Below are positions 8,593 through 16,138 of a stretch of DNA of 43,994 nt, in pieces (positions within the stretch are counted from its first letter, which is position 1; each line of letters starts with the position of its first letter). Below the pieces are notes generated by a model that was not told the DNA's origin, made no database searches, and saw only the letters and a program-made list of their open reading frames with translations. Origin of the DNA: CAG-390 sp964384555 (GTDB taxonomy: Bacteria > Bacillota > Clostridia > Oscillospirales > CAG-272); assembly GCA_964384555.1 (NCBI GenBank), contig CAYLLA010000009.1, forward strand, positions 1 through 43,994. The letters are read 5' to 3'. The translations under genes and the position numbers were made by a program.

Positions 8593-10416
8593 TCAGCGCC
8601 AATCGATGCCTGTGGTGTTGAGGTCCAGATCCTCGGAGAAAACGAAGATGTAATAGCCCTCGTATTCAAGCTCGTCAATGAGCGCGCGGGCGGTCAGCTC
8701 CTGCCACATATCCGTGTCGCTGACGGCGGAATATTCGCTAAATGAGAGCAAAACGAAGTATTTATCATATCGTTCATGCTCGTTCTCATCGTACCAGCGG
8801 GTGCTTGATTGATAATAGTCGGTCACGATGCCGAGGGAGGAGGATGCCAGCACCTCGCGCACGCGGACCTTGGAGTCGGATATCAAGGTTATGGCGTTTG
8901 ACCGCCAAAAGGTCGCGTAGCCGTATTCAAGATCGTTTTCTTCAAGATAGTCGGAGAGCTGGTGCAGTTCGTTCGTGCGACCGTAATCGGCCGGCATTTT
9001 AACTATCTCGCCAAAGGAGACGAGCGCGGCCAGGCACAAAAAGCAGGCAAGCAGTAAGCCGGAGCGCAGTTCAACGCGGCCAAGGGCAACGTCGTCAGGC
9101 TCGGCGGGGCAGTGCTCGGGTGCAAGATCGTCGGATGGCGTGGCCTTGACCTCACCCGCCGCCAAAAGTCTGGCGCGACCCGCATGGGACAGCTCACGCG
9201 CGGCAAAAACCGCAAGCAGAACGCCACTGCCTATCATTGGAGTCAGCCGCCAGTTGGCGTTTGAGAGCTTTCCGCAGATAAAGCCAAACATCAGCCCTGC
9301 GCTGAGAATCACATGTCCCCAAAGCATAACGCGCGTGCCGCGGTAGCAAAGCTTGCGGTAGAGCAGGAGCATAACAAAGGGGAGAGCAAGCAAAAGCACG
9401 GCCAGTGCTATCCTCAGCATTATGCCGAGGGAGGCGGCACTGATCAGCGCCGCGCCGTCCGAGACAGTTATGCCAAGCAGTTCAAAATAGCTTTGGAAGA
9501 ACTTATGCAGGCTATCCAGCCATTTTGCGGAGCTTTGAAAGACAGAGTACGCGCCGGTATATTTATCGGCGGAGATAGAGTCGGCCGTGAGGAGCTTCAG
9601 CACCACGGTGCCGGTAAGCGTTCCGGCAATTACGCCGAGTATGGCTATAAAAGCGCCCGCGTTTGCGCGGGAGATGAGCCGTTGGCGGCCGGAGAAAAAG
9701 CGTTCTGCCGCCACTCCGCCAAGGGCGGGGAGGGTGGAGAGCACCAATACCTGCGAGCCGTTTGTGGCAGCTCCGGCAGAGACAAAGATCAAAAGCCCAA
9801 GCGAGATCCAAAAGCCCACTCGTGCATAGGGGTAGCGCTCGCGGGAGTCGGTCTGCAGCAGAGCCGTTCCGTGCTTGGATACGGCAAGCGACAGCCCGGC
9901 TATCAAAAAGAACAGCACAAGGCCGAGGCTGTAGTATATCACATGCCCAAGCATTATCTCGCGCAGCTTATCCGACGAGCAAAGCACCAAAAGGGTGATG
10001 CCGACCGAGAGCGTGCACCAGCCAAGGCTCATTTCGGCGCGATAGCAAAAGTAAAACAGGGATGCGGCAAACACCAAAACAAAAATTATCATTCCGATGT
10101 TTTGCGCCGTCATGGTAAAGCCAAACACGGCTACCAGCGGCGTCATCCAAAGCTGAGCCGAAAATGGGAGCAGTGCCGCGTATCTGTATGTGGGGTCAAA
10201 CACCTGCCCTGATTCGTAAGCGGCCTGCGCCCAGTAAAGCGAATCCGAGCAATCGGCGTGCAGGTAGCCCTCTGCAGGGCCGAGTATGTAATATATCGCC
10301 GCCGCCAGTGAAAGAATAACGGGCAGGGCGACCATTATAGCCAACAGTACAACTGCCGCAATTCGTCCGGGGCTTTTTTTGCGCTGTTCGGCGGCGGGCT
10401 TGTTATCTGACTGCAT
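8593..10416 (-). CDS. Polytopic membrane protein, GT-C glycosyltransferase-like
   Basis: 607 aa, started at the ATG whose codon is at 10414-10416 because GGAGG lies 5 nt upstream; a TTG four codons earlier is also in frame. One N-terminal transmembrane helix is followed by an extracytoplasmic loop with acidic HADCSDSLYWAQA, then roughly eight to ten hydrophobic segments and a C-terminal soluble domain of about 150 residues beginning near SFGEIVKMPADYG. A helix-1 loop bearing acidic residues and a soluble C-terminus resemble GT-C enzymes that use lipid-linked sugars, but I see no diagnostic motif, so function is tentative. It lies 64 nt after the epimerase-like gene on the same strand and may be co-transcribed with it. 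It is convergent to the RiPP operon and probably unrelated to it. Confidence 0.6.
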   Translation of the reverse strand: MQSDNKPAAEQRKKSPGRIAAVVLLAIMVALPVILSLAAAIYYILGPAEGYLHADCSDSLYWAQAAYESGQVFDPTYRYAALLPFSAQLWMTPLVAVFGFTMTAQNIGMIIFVLVFAASLFYFCYRAEMSLGWCTLSVGITLLVLCSSDKLREIMLGHVIYYSLGLVLFFLIAGLSLAVSKHGTALLQTDSRERYPYARVGFWISLGLLIFVSAGAATNGSQVLVLSTLPALGGVAAERFFSGRQRLISRANAGAFIAILGVIAGTLTGTVVLKLLTADSISADKYTGAYSVFQSSAKWLDSLHKFFQSYFELLGITVSDGAALISAASLGIMLRIALAVLLLALPFVMLLLYRKLCYRGTRVMLWGHVILSAGLMFGFICGKLSNANWRLTPMIGSGVLLAVFAARELSHAGRARLLAAGEVKATPSDDLAPEHCPAEPDDVALGRVELRSGLLLACFLCLAALVSFGEIVKMPADYGRTNELHQLSDYLEENDLEYGYATFWRSNAITLISDSKVRVREVLASSSLGIVTDYYQSSTRWYDENEHERYDKYFVLLSFSEYSAVSDTDMWQELTARALIDELEYEGYYIFVFSEDLDLNTTGIDWR

Positions 10417-10461
10417 GGGAACCTCCAAGTTTTATTTGCATTTGATCGTGTGACCGTGCGC

Positions 10462-10481
10462 ATATCGCCGCGCGGCGATAT
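10462..10481. repeat. Perfect 20-bp palindrome
   Basis: ATATCGCCGCGCGGCGATAT is its own reverse complement and abuts the stop codon of the epimerase-like gene. It can form a stable hairpin in the minus-strand transcript but lacks a U-tract, so it is more likely a processing/stability hairpin or a protein site than a full terminator. Confidence 0.6.
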
Positions 10482-11386
10482 CAAAGCGCAAGGAGATATC
10501 TGCCGGCGGTAACGGCAAATTTAACCGCCTCGCCCTTAAGCTCATCGGGAAAGTCGCGGGTGTAGCTGGGGGCATCAAATATCATGTCACCGTCAAAGCC
10601 TATCTCACGCAGGCAGGGGACGATGCGCTCCCACTTAACGTTGCCGCCCACAAAGGGGATCAGGTGCGAGTCCACAAAACCGCGGTTGTCCTCAAGGTGA
10701 GTGGCGTGCAGACGATCGCCTATCTTGCGCAGGGCGCGGGGCTGATCTGCTATCATAAAGTTTGCGTGTCCAAAGTTCCAGCAAATGCCCACGCGGGGGT
10801 CGCCGTAGGAGTCTACCAAAGCCATAAGATCCTCCGGGTTCTCGCCGTATGCGCGGCGCAGTCCCATATCGTGTGACTTGCAGGTGTTTTCAAACACAAC
10901 TCCAATGTCGTTTTTAAGGCAAAGCTCTACTACGGGAGCATAAAATTCACGGTTGGTTGCAAGCTCAACTGCGGTATCGTATTCGCAGTTTACGGTGTCG
11001 TTCAGCGGCTGAAGGATCAAATTTTTAACTCCAAGCTTTGCCGATGCCAGTACCGAGCGGCGAAGCATCTCGCAAAGCGCGGCCATCTGCTCCTCTGTGG
11101 GGCGCATACCGCGGACGAACGCTGTGGGCAGATAGGGCGCTTTTGCCTGCACTACCAGTAGGGAGTGTGCCGCGGCGACCTCGGCGGCCGCATCGATCAC
11201 GCTCTCCCAACTTTCGGATGCCAGCTGGTCCTGCCACTCGGGGCGGACCGAGTCGCAAAAGTGTATCTCGGCCACATCAAAGCCGGCATTGGCCACAGCC
11301 TCCAGCTTTTCGGCGTAGGAGGGCTTTATATTCGATCCGCGCTTGCGGTTAAACATGTTGGTTGAAGTTCCAAGTCTCATTTTCAT
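10481..11386 (-). CDS. TIM-barrel sugar isomerase/epimerase-like protein
   Basis: 301 aa, the usual length of the xylose isomerase-like TIM barrel (AP endonuclease 2) superfamily. Likely metal ligands lie in order: Glu in VVFENT, Asp/His around GICWNFGHAN, His in LHATHLEDN, and HLIPFVGG near the C-terminus. Such enzymes isomerise or epimerise sugars or polyols, or act on inositol derivatives; the substrate cannot be read from sequence. Two ATGs (MKM) start the frame and neither has a clear Shine-Dalgarno. The upstream 312-bp gap also holds the divergent ECF promoter and a perfect AT palindrome (TATATAATATATTATATA, about 11485-11502) where a weak promoter for this gene might lie. Confidence 0.75.
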   Translation of the reverse strand: MKMRLGTSTNMFNRKRGSNIKPSYAEKLEAVANAGFDVAEIHFCDSVRPEWQDQLASESWESVIDAAAEVAAAHSLLVVQAKAPYLPTAFVRGMRPTEEQMAALCEMLRRSVLASAKLGVKNLILQPLNDTVNCEYDTAVELATNREFYAPVVELCLKNDIGVVFENTCKSHDMGLRRAYGENPEDLMALVDSYGDPRVGICWNFGHANFMIADQPRALRKIGDRLHATHLEDNRGFVDSHLIPFVGGNVKWERIVPCLREIGFDGDMIFDAPSYTRDFPDELKGEAVKFAVTAGRYLLAL

Positions 11387-11586
11387 CTATTCGTCCGGGC
11401 ATCCACCCCGGGCATCCTTTCGCTTAAATGCCTTGGCGGCAGGACCGCGCAAAGCTGACCGCATCGCTTATACAGAATACGATCTTATATATAATATATT
11501 ATATAACAACTTGCGGCGAAAATCAATAACAAACTGAACAAAACATACATAAATCCCTCGCGCGGCAAAAAAACCGTGGCGGAGTG

Positions 11587-11615
11587 TTGATTTTGGCGAA
11601 AAAATGTAATATAAT
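11587..11615 (+). promoter_or_regulatory. Promoter of the ECF/chromate transporter operon
   Basis: TTGATT (11587-11592), 17-nt spacer, TATAAT (11610-11615). The start would be near 11622, with a 75-nt leader and GAGGAG at 11688-11693 before the ATG at 11699. No riboswitch is recognised in the leader. Confidence 0.75.
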
Positions 11616-11698
11616 TATAGAGGCTCTTATATGTCTTGGTGACAGCGGGACGAAAGAGAAAAAAGGATAAAAGATCAGTCGCACAGTGAGGAGATAAC

Positions 11699-12298
11699 AT
11701 GCGCAGAAAAAAAACTAACGTAAAAAAGATGGTACTGGCGGCGGTATTTGCGGCCATAATAATCGTTATGACCTTTGTACCCTACACCGGGTACATTCAA
11801 TATCTGCCCGGCGGCATCGCCATAACAACACTGCACATTCCGGTAATGATAGCCGCGGTCTTCCTTGGTTGGAAGTACGGCGGGCTTATCGGCGGTATTT
11901 GGGGCTGTACCTGCGTGGTGCTTGCCTTTTTAAATCCCGCACCCGGGAATGTTCCTTTTCAAAACCCCATAATCTCCGTGTTGCCGCGCATAGTCGTTGG
12001 CATCGTAACGGCTCTTGTGTTTTCGCTCATATCCGGCAAGCACGGCGGACGCGGCCGCAAATTTTTGGCGGTAGTGCTGGCAACGCTTGCGGGAACGCTC
12101 ACAAACACCGTTTTGGTGCTCACGCTCCTGCATTTTGTGGGTTCTACCGGCAATACCGATATCTCCGCGCTGTTTGATTCAATAATCTATACCATCGTCG
12201 GTATCAACGGTGTGATCGAGCTTGCGGCGGCAGTTGTGATAGTTCCCGCGGTCTGGCTGGCACTTGAGCGCACCTATCGCGAAAGGTTTGCTAACTGA
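11699..12298 (+). CDS. ECF transporter S component
   Basis: 199 aa with five to six hydrophobic helices. The N-terminal KKMVLAAVFAAIIIVMTFVP carries the small-residue (Ala-x3-Ala) helix S components use to dock on EcfT, and LPRIVVGIVTALVF followed by a basic loop is typical of the PF12822 group. The S component captures a vitamin or small cofactor and uses a shared EcfT/EcfA1/EcfA2 energising module, which is not encoded here. The substrate is not readable; no riboswitch identifies it. It is the first gene of a probable four-gene operon, and its stop overlaps the next start (TGATG). Confidence 0.82.
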   Translation: MRRKKTNVKKMVLAAVFAAIIIVMTFVPYTGYIQYLPGGIAITTLHIPVMIAAVFLGWKYGGLIGGIWGCTCVVLAFLNPAPGNVPFQNPIISVLPRIVVGIVTALVFSLISGKHGGRGRKFLAVVLATLAGTLTNTVLVLTLLHFVGSTGNTDISALFDSIIYTIVGINGVIELAAAVVIVPAVWLALERTYRERFAN

Positions 12299-12999
12299 TG
12301 GAGAAGAATATTAGCCGCCCCGTTATCGGGATAGCACCGTCGATAGGCGACGGCAAGATAAAAATGAGCACGGCATATGCCGAATCTGTTTTTCGCGCGG
12401 GCGGGATCCCCTTTTTCCTGCCATACACAACAGATGGCGCGGTTATCGCCGAATATGCAAAGCTTGACGGCTTTTTGTTTGCGGGCGGCGTGGATCTTGA
12501 CCCCGCGCTCTATGGCGAAGAAAAGCTTAACGACACCGTTGAGATAGACCCTGCGCGCGATGCCTTTGAGATGGCACTGTTTGCGGCAGTCTACCCCACC
12601 GGCAAGCCGATATTCGGCATCTGCCGCGGTATACAATCAATAAACGTGGCGCTGGGCGGCACGCTTTATCAGGATATCCCCGCGCACAGGCAAAGCGAGC
12701 CGGGGTGTGTGGGCACACACGCGGTAAGGCTTGAGGGCGGCACGCGCATTCGCGGAATAGTGGGGGCTGACGAGGTCATGGCCAACACCTTCCACCACCA
12801 AGCCATAAAAACACCCGCGCCCTCGCTTGCCGTCGTTGGTCGCGCTCGCGATGAGGCGGGAACCATCGAGGCGGTGGAAGCGGTTGATGCGGGTCGCTTT
12901 TTGCTGGCCGTGCAGTGGCACCCGGAGCTTTTGGCGGCGTCGGATCCCGCACATGCGGCATTGTTTGCGGCATTTATCGAGGCTGCCGGGCATTGCTGA
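12298..12999 (+). CDS. Class I glutamine amidotransferase, gamma-Glu-GABA hydrolase family (C26)
   Basis: 233 aa. FGICRGIQSINVALGG holds the nucleophile Cys109, and QWHPE supplies His208 and Glu210, completing the triad. FAGGVDLDP near residues 61-69 and NTFHHQ near 163-168 are typical of the PuuD-like peptidase C26 family, which cleaves gamma-glutamyl bonds such as in gamma-glutamyl-GABA. There is no synthetase domain, so it acts as a free-standing hydrolase. Coupled by TGATG to the ECF S component, which hints at processing of an imported gamma-glutamyl compound, but this is only a neighbourhood inference. Confidence 0.85.
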   Translation: MEKNISRPVIGIAPSIGDGKIKMSTAYAESVFRAGGIPFFLPYTTDGAVIAEYAKLDGFLFAGGVDLDPALYGEEKLNDTVEIDPARDAFEMALFAAVYPTGKPIFGICRGIQSINVALGGTLYQDIPAHRQSEPGCVGTHAVRLEGGTRIRGIVGADEVMANTFHHQAIKTPAPSLAVVGRARDEAGTIEAVEAVDAGRFLLAVQWHPELLAASDPAHAALFAAFIEAAGHC

Positions 13000-13036
13000 T
13001 GCGGTCGATCCAAAATATAAAAGGAAGAAAAATTAA

Positions 13037-13678
13037 ATGAAAAAGGCAAAAAAAGAGCTTACAAATACCGATGGTGAGCCTGCGGGCCCTGAGCATTCAA
13101 AGCTTCGGCGCATATGGACGTTGTTTTACAGCATGCTCTACATAAGCTCCTGCACCTTTGGCGGCGGCTTTGTTATAGTCACCTTTATGAAGCGGCGCTT
13201 TGCGGATGAACTGCACTGGATAGACGACAGCGAGATACTTGATATGACCGCTATTGCGCAGTCCTCACCCGGCGCTATCGCCGTTAATGCCGCCATTTTG
13301 GTGGGCTGGCGAGTGGGCGGATTTTTTGGTATGCTGGCGGCGGTGCTTGGCACTATCATCCCGCCCATGCTGATACTTGGCGTGATATCGCTGTTTTATT
13401 CCGCCTTTGCAACAAACAAATATGTGGCACTGGTGCTTGAGGGAATGCAATCCGGCGTGGCGGCGGTGATATGCGATGTTGTTTGCAAGCTCGGCGCCGA
13501 GCCGATAAAGGAGCGCGATGTGTGGGCGATGGTGATCATGCCGCTGGCGTTCATTTTGGTATTCTTTTTTAAGGTCAACGTTATCTGGGTCATACTCGCC
13601 GCGGGCGTGTGCGGAGCCTTGCGCGCCGTCATATCCCGCCGCAAGACCAAAAAATGCGGGGGAGGCGAGCGGCAATGA
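13037..13678 (+). CDS. Chromate transporter, first half (ChrA-like)
   Basis: 213 aa. CTFGGGFVIVTFMK near residues 40-53 and SSPGAIAVNAAILVGWRVGG near 75-94 are the paired motifs of the CHR family (PF02417). The length matches the 'short-chain' CHR proteins that work as a pair of half-size units in opposite membrane orientation. The family exports chromate in some species, but many gut anaerobes carry pairs whose real substrate is unknown. It lies 37 nt after the C26 hydrolase, with AAGGAAG upstream, and overlaps the second half by ATGA. Confidence 0.85.
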   Translation: MKKAKKELTNTDGEPAGPEHSKLRRIWTLFYSMLYISSCTFGGGFVIVTFMKRRFADELHWIDDSEILDMTAIAQSSPGAIAVNAAILVGWRVGGFFGMLAAVLGTIIPPMLILGVISLFYSAFATNKYVALVLEGMQSGVAAVICDVVCKLGAEPIKERDVWAMVIMPLAFILVFFFKVNVIWVILAAGVCGALRAVISRRKTKKCGGGERQ

Positions 13679-14247
13679 TTCTTTGGGAGCTTTTTCTGGC
13701 TTTTTTGCAGATAGGCAGCTTCAGCATCGGCGGCGGATATGCCGCTATCCCGCTGATACAATCCTTGGCGGTGGAAAAAAACGCGTGGCTCTCGATAGGC
13801 GAGTTTACCGATCTTGTGACCATCGCCGAGATGACCCCCGGGCCGATAGCCGTTAATTCCGCAACCTTTGTGGGACTGCGCATAGCGGGCGTGCCGGGAG
13901 CTATCATGGCAACGCTTGGCTGTATCCTGCCGTCCCTTATCATCGTGTCACTGCTCGGGATGATATATTTTAAATATCGCTCACTGCCGGCACTGCAAAG
14001 CGTGCTTTCCTGTCTGCGCCCCGCGGTGGTGGCGCTCATAGCCTCGGCAGGGCTTAAGATATTTATAAATATGACCGGTTGGGAGTCCGCCGCCGCGATA
14101 GCCGATGTCAACTGGCTCGGCATCGTAACATTTTTGGCGGCATTCCTGCTGATACGAAAATTCAAACGTAATCCCATCATCGTTATGTTCCTCACGGGTG
14201 CTGTCAGCCTCGCTTTTGGCATTATCGAGTCACTTGTGGCGGGATAA
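13675..14247 (+). CDS. Chromate transporter, second half (ChrA-like)
   Basis: 190 aa from the ATG at 13675, which overlaps the upstream stop (ATGA) and has GGAGG at 13661-13665; an upstream in-frame start would lie inside the first half. GSFSIGGGYAAIPLI and EMTPGPIAVNSATFVGLRIAG repeat the CHR motifs of the preceding protein, so the two form a split tandem pair. Several further hydrophobic helices follow. It ends the operon at a large hairpin. Confidence 0.85.
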   Translation: MILWELFLAFLQIGSFSIGGGYAAIPLIQSLAVEKNAWLSIGEFTDLVTIAEMTPGPIAVNSATFVGLRIAGVPGAIMATLGCILPSLIIVSLLGMIYFKYRSLPALQSVLSCLRPAVVALIASAGLKIFINMTGWESAAAIADVNWLGIVTFLAAFLLIRKFKRNPIIVMFLTGAVSLAFGIIESLVAG

Positions 14248-14262
14248 AAACAAAATACAATA

Positions 14263-14308
14263 ACCGCCCACCGCCCGAGAGGATAGACCCCCTCGGGCGG
14301 TGGGCGGT
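14263..14308. terminator. Shared convergent terminator
   Basis: A 17-bp perfect stem (ACCGCCCACCGCCCGAG with its complement) with a 12-nt loop lies between the chromate transporter pair (+) and the solute-binding protein (-). A clean U-tract is absent on the plus side (a TTTTTT run lies 20 nt further). Confidence 0.75.
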
Positions 14309-14340
14309 ATTATGCCGTTTTGATCAACGTTTTTTAGGTC

Positions 14341-15825
14341 TTATTTAAAATACGCTTCGTTCACGCCCTCAAGCAATGTGTTCAGCAGCTTGCCTTTGGA
14401 TATTTTTGTGCGGCTCCACTGTGTGCGGTTGGTCATGGCGTTGCGGTAAAGGGTCTGTGTCATATCCTGCAGGGTTATGCCGTAGATGCGGCCCAGGTCA
14501 AATGTAACGCCGTCACGTATCAGATCATACATTTGCGCGGTCTCGCTGTCCTTGGCGTAGCGTGTTTTCATTGAGACCTCAAACACGGCGGGGGTAGTGA
14601 TGTTGTAGGCATTATATGCCCAGCATTCAAGCACTGCGGCGGCCATATTCGGGTCGGATGAGTTTGTAACTATGCCGTAAAGCGTAAAGGGGTTGCCGGC
14701 GCAGGTGTAGTAATCCTCCTGATCCTTTTCCCACTTGGGGGCGGGAACAACACCAAAATCTATCTCAACATCGCCGCCAAAGTGCTTTATGGCGCTAACG
14801 GCGCGGTCGATGTGGAAGAGTGCGCGACCGGATGCAAATATATCGGTGCTGCCCTTCCAAAGTCCGTCATCACTGTCATAGCAAAGGTGCTCCATCTTTT
14901 CAAGCAGAGATTGCGATCTCTCGCCAAAGAAGGACTCGGCGGCTACCAGTGTGCCGTTTTCGGTCTTTTCTGTCGTGCGCATGCCTGCGCCGTAAAACAG
15001 CGCATCAAGCGAGAGCTGGGGCAATACAAGACCGTACTGGTCGCCCTTTGACTTTGTGGGGTCGTCATCAAGGTTGCGGTAAAAGTCGGTGCACATCTCT
15101 ATCAGCTTGTCGGTCGTCCATTCATTGGAGCTGACGAGCGCGTAGGGAGATGCAAGATCCGGGCGGGTCTCAAGTAGCGACTTGTTAAAGAACACCGTGT
15201 ACATCATGTAAAGGAGGTTGGTGGAGATATCGCCGGAAACAAAGAATATCCTATCATTGACCGTGGCCTCCTTGGTGAGCAGTGAGGGCCACCAAGGCTT
15301 ATCAAGATCCAAATACTCTACAGAGTTGAGGTCATAGAGATAGTTATTGTATGCGGCGTTGGCCATGGTCTGGCTGTAGCCCGCGACGATGTCAAAGGAG
15401 TGGTCGCCCGACTGTATGCTTGAATCAATAAACGAAACAAAGGATTTAAGGTTGCCCGCATTACCCTTTGGGGGGATAAAATCAAGGCTTACCTGCATGC
15501 GATCCTCAACCATGCGGTTGCGGCGGTTGATGGCATCCTCCACCTTATCGATTATATTGGAGGGGTCGGCGGAGAAGAACTCAAGGTTTTCAACATCAGA
15601 CCAGTAAAGCACGCCCATCGTAGCGCCGCCAAGGTTAAGATCCTCAGGCAGGGAGAGCTTTTCGGCGGGGTCTTCGGTCGTTTCGGGGGTCGCATCATCG
15701 GAGACACCGGCGGCGGCCGTTGTGGTCTCATCCCCGGTATTTGATGGTGTGGCGCATGCCGCAAGGCATAACAGCATCAGGGCCGCAAGCACGGCGGCGA
15801 TAGCTTTGGTTGACAGCTTATTCAT
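14341..15825 (-). CDS. Extracellular solute-binding lipoprotein (ABC importer type)
   Basis: 494 aa from the ATG at 15823-15825, chosen because GGAGGT lies 6-7 nt upstream and the N-terminus is then a classic lipoprotein signal, LLCLAAC with Cys near residue 25. A Thr/Asp-rich linker follows, then a long two-lobe binding-protein-like region of the family 1 (sugar-binding) kind, with late sequence such as LECWAYNAYN and a FASGRALFH segment. It would sit on the outer face of the membrane and deliver a sugar or oligosaccharide to an ABC permease. No permease or ATPase gene is adjacent, so it is an orphan here. A 12-bp palindrome downstream of its promoter may be an operator. Confidence 0.78.
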   Translation of the reverse strand: MNKLSTKAIAAVLAALMLLCLAACATPSNTGDETTTAAAGVSDDATPETTEDPAEKLSLPEDLNLGGATMGVLYWSDVENLEFFSADPSNIIDKVEDAINRRNRMVEDRMQVSLDFIPPKGNAGNLKSFVSFIDSSIQSGDHSFDIVAGYSQTMANAAYNNYLYDLNSVEYLDLDKPWWPSLLTKEATVNDRIFFVSGDISTNLLYMMYTVFFNKSLLETRPDLASPYALVSSNEWTTDKLIEMCTDFYRNLDDDPTKSKGDQYGLVLPQLSLDALFYGAGMRTTEKTENGTLVAAESFFGERSQSLLEKMEHLCYDSDDGLWKGSTDIFASGRALFHIDRAVSAIKHFGGDVEIDFGVVPAPKWEKDQEDYYTCAGNPFTLYGIVTNSSDPNMAAAVLECWAYNAYNITTPAVFEVSMKTRYAKDSETAQMYDLIRDGVTFDLGRIYGITLQDMTQTLYRNAMTNRTQWSRTKISKGKLLNTLLEGVNEAYFK

Positions 15826-15853
15826 GGTATACCTCCATACAGCTGATACGATT

Positions 15854-15865
15854 CGGATATATCCG
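15854..15865. promoter_or_regulatory. Palindromic operator candidate
   Basis: CGGATATATCCG, a perfect 12-bp palindrome, lies about 10 bp downstream of the -10 box of the solute-binding protein gene, a place where a repressor would block transcription. Confidence 0.4.
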
Positions 15866-15874
15866 TCATAAAAT

Positions 15875-15903
15875 ATTATATTATAAAATGAGTTTCGTGT
15901 CAA
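15875..15903 (-). promoter_or_regulatory. Promoter of the solute-binding lipoprotein gene
   Basis: Read on the minus strand: TTGACA (15898-15903), 17-nt spacer, TATAAT (15875-15880). Confidence 0.78.
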
Positions 15904-15999
15904 GATAATTTGTGCATATTTCACAGCCCGAGCGGAAATTTTTTTCGTCTCTCGGCGCCACTCTTTTTCACCTTTTGCTGAACCATAGGTTTAGTTTAG

Positions 16000-16028
16000 T
16001 TGACAATATACCCGTCATGTGGTATAAT
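16000..16028 (+). promoter_or_regulatory. Consensus promoter of the ABC exporter operon
   Basis: TTGACA (16000-16005), 17-nt spacer, TATAAT (16023-16028), with TG at 16020-16021 (extended -10). The expected start is near 16035, almost on top of an ATG at 16037. Confidence 0.85.
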
Positions 16029-16036
16029 AAGAAAAC

Positions 16037-16138
16037 ATGTTTTTTAGAATATTATTTTATAATAATAGAAAAAATATAAGAAAAGAAAGGAAGCTTTTGC
16101 TGCGGCGAAAGTTGACATCGGGATCAAGATCAAAATGA
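16037..16138 (+). CDS. Possible leaderless leader peptide upstream of ABC exporter
   Basis: A 33-codon frame begins with ATG at 16037, about 2 nt from the predicted transcription start, so it would be read leaderless. The product is very basic (Arg/Lys-rich; starts MFFRILFYNNRK). Its TGA at 16136-16138 overlaps the exporter's ATG (16135) as ATGA, which would couple the two and explain why the exporter lacks a good Shine-Dalgarno. In Bacillus the related bmrCD exporter genes are controlled by an upstream leader ORF, bmrB, that senses stalled ribosomes. I see no clear attenuator hairpin here, only a weak AT stem (ATTATT/AATAAT), so the role is uncertain. Confidence 0.35.
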   Translation: MFFRILFYNNRKNIRKERKLLLRRKLTSGSRSK

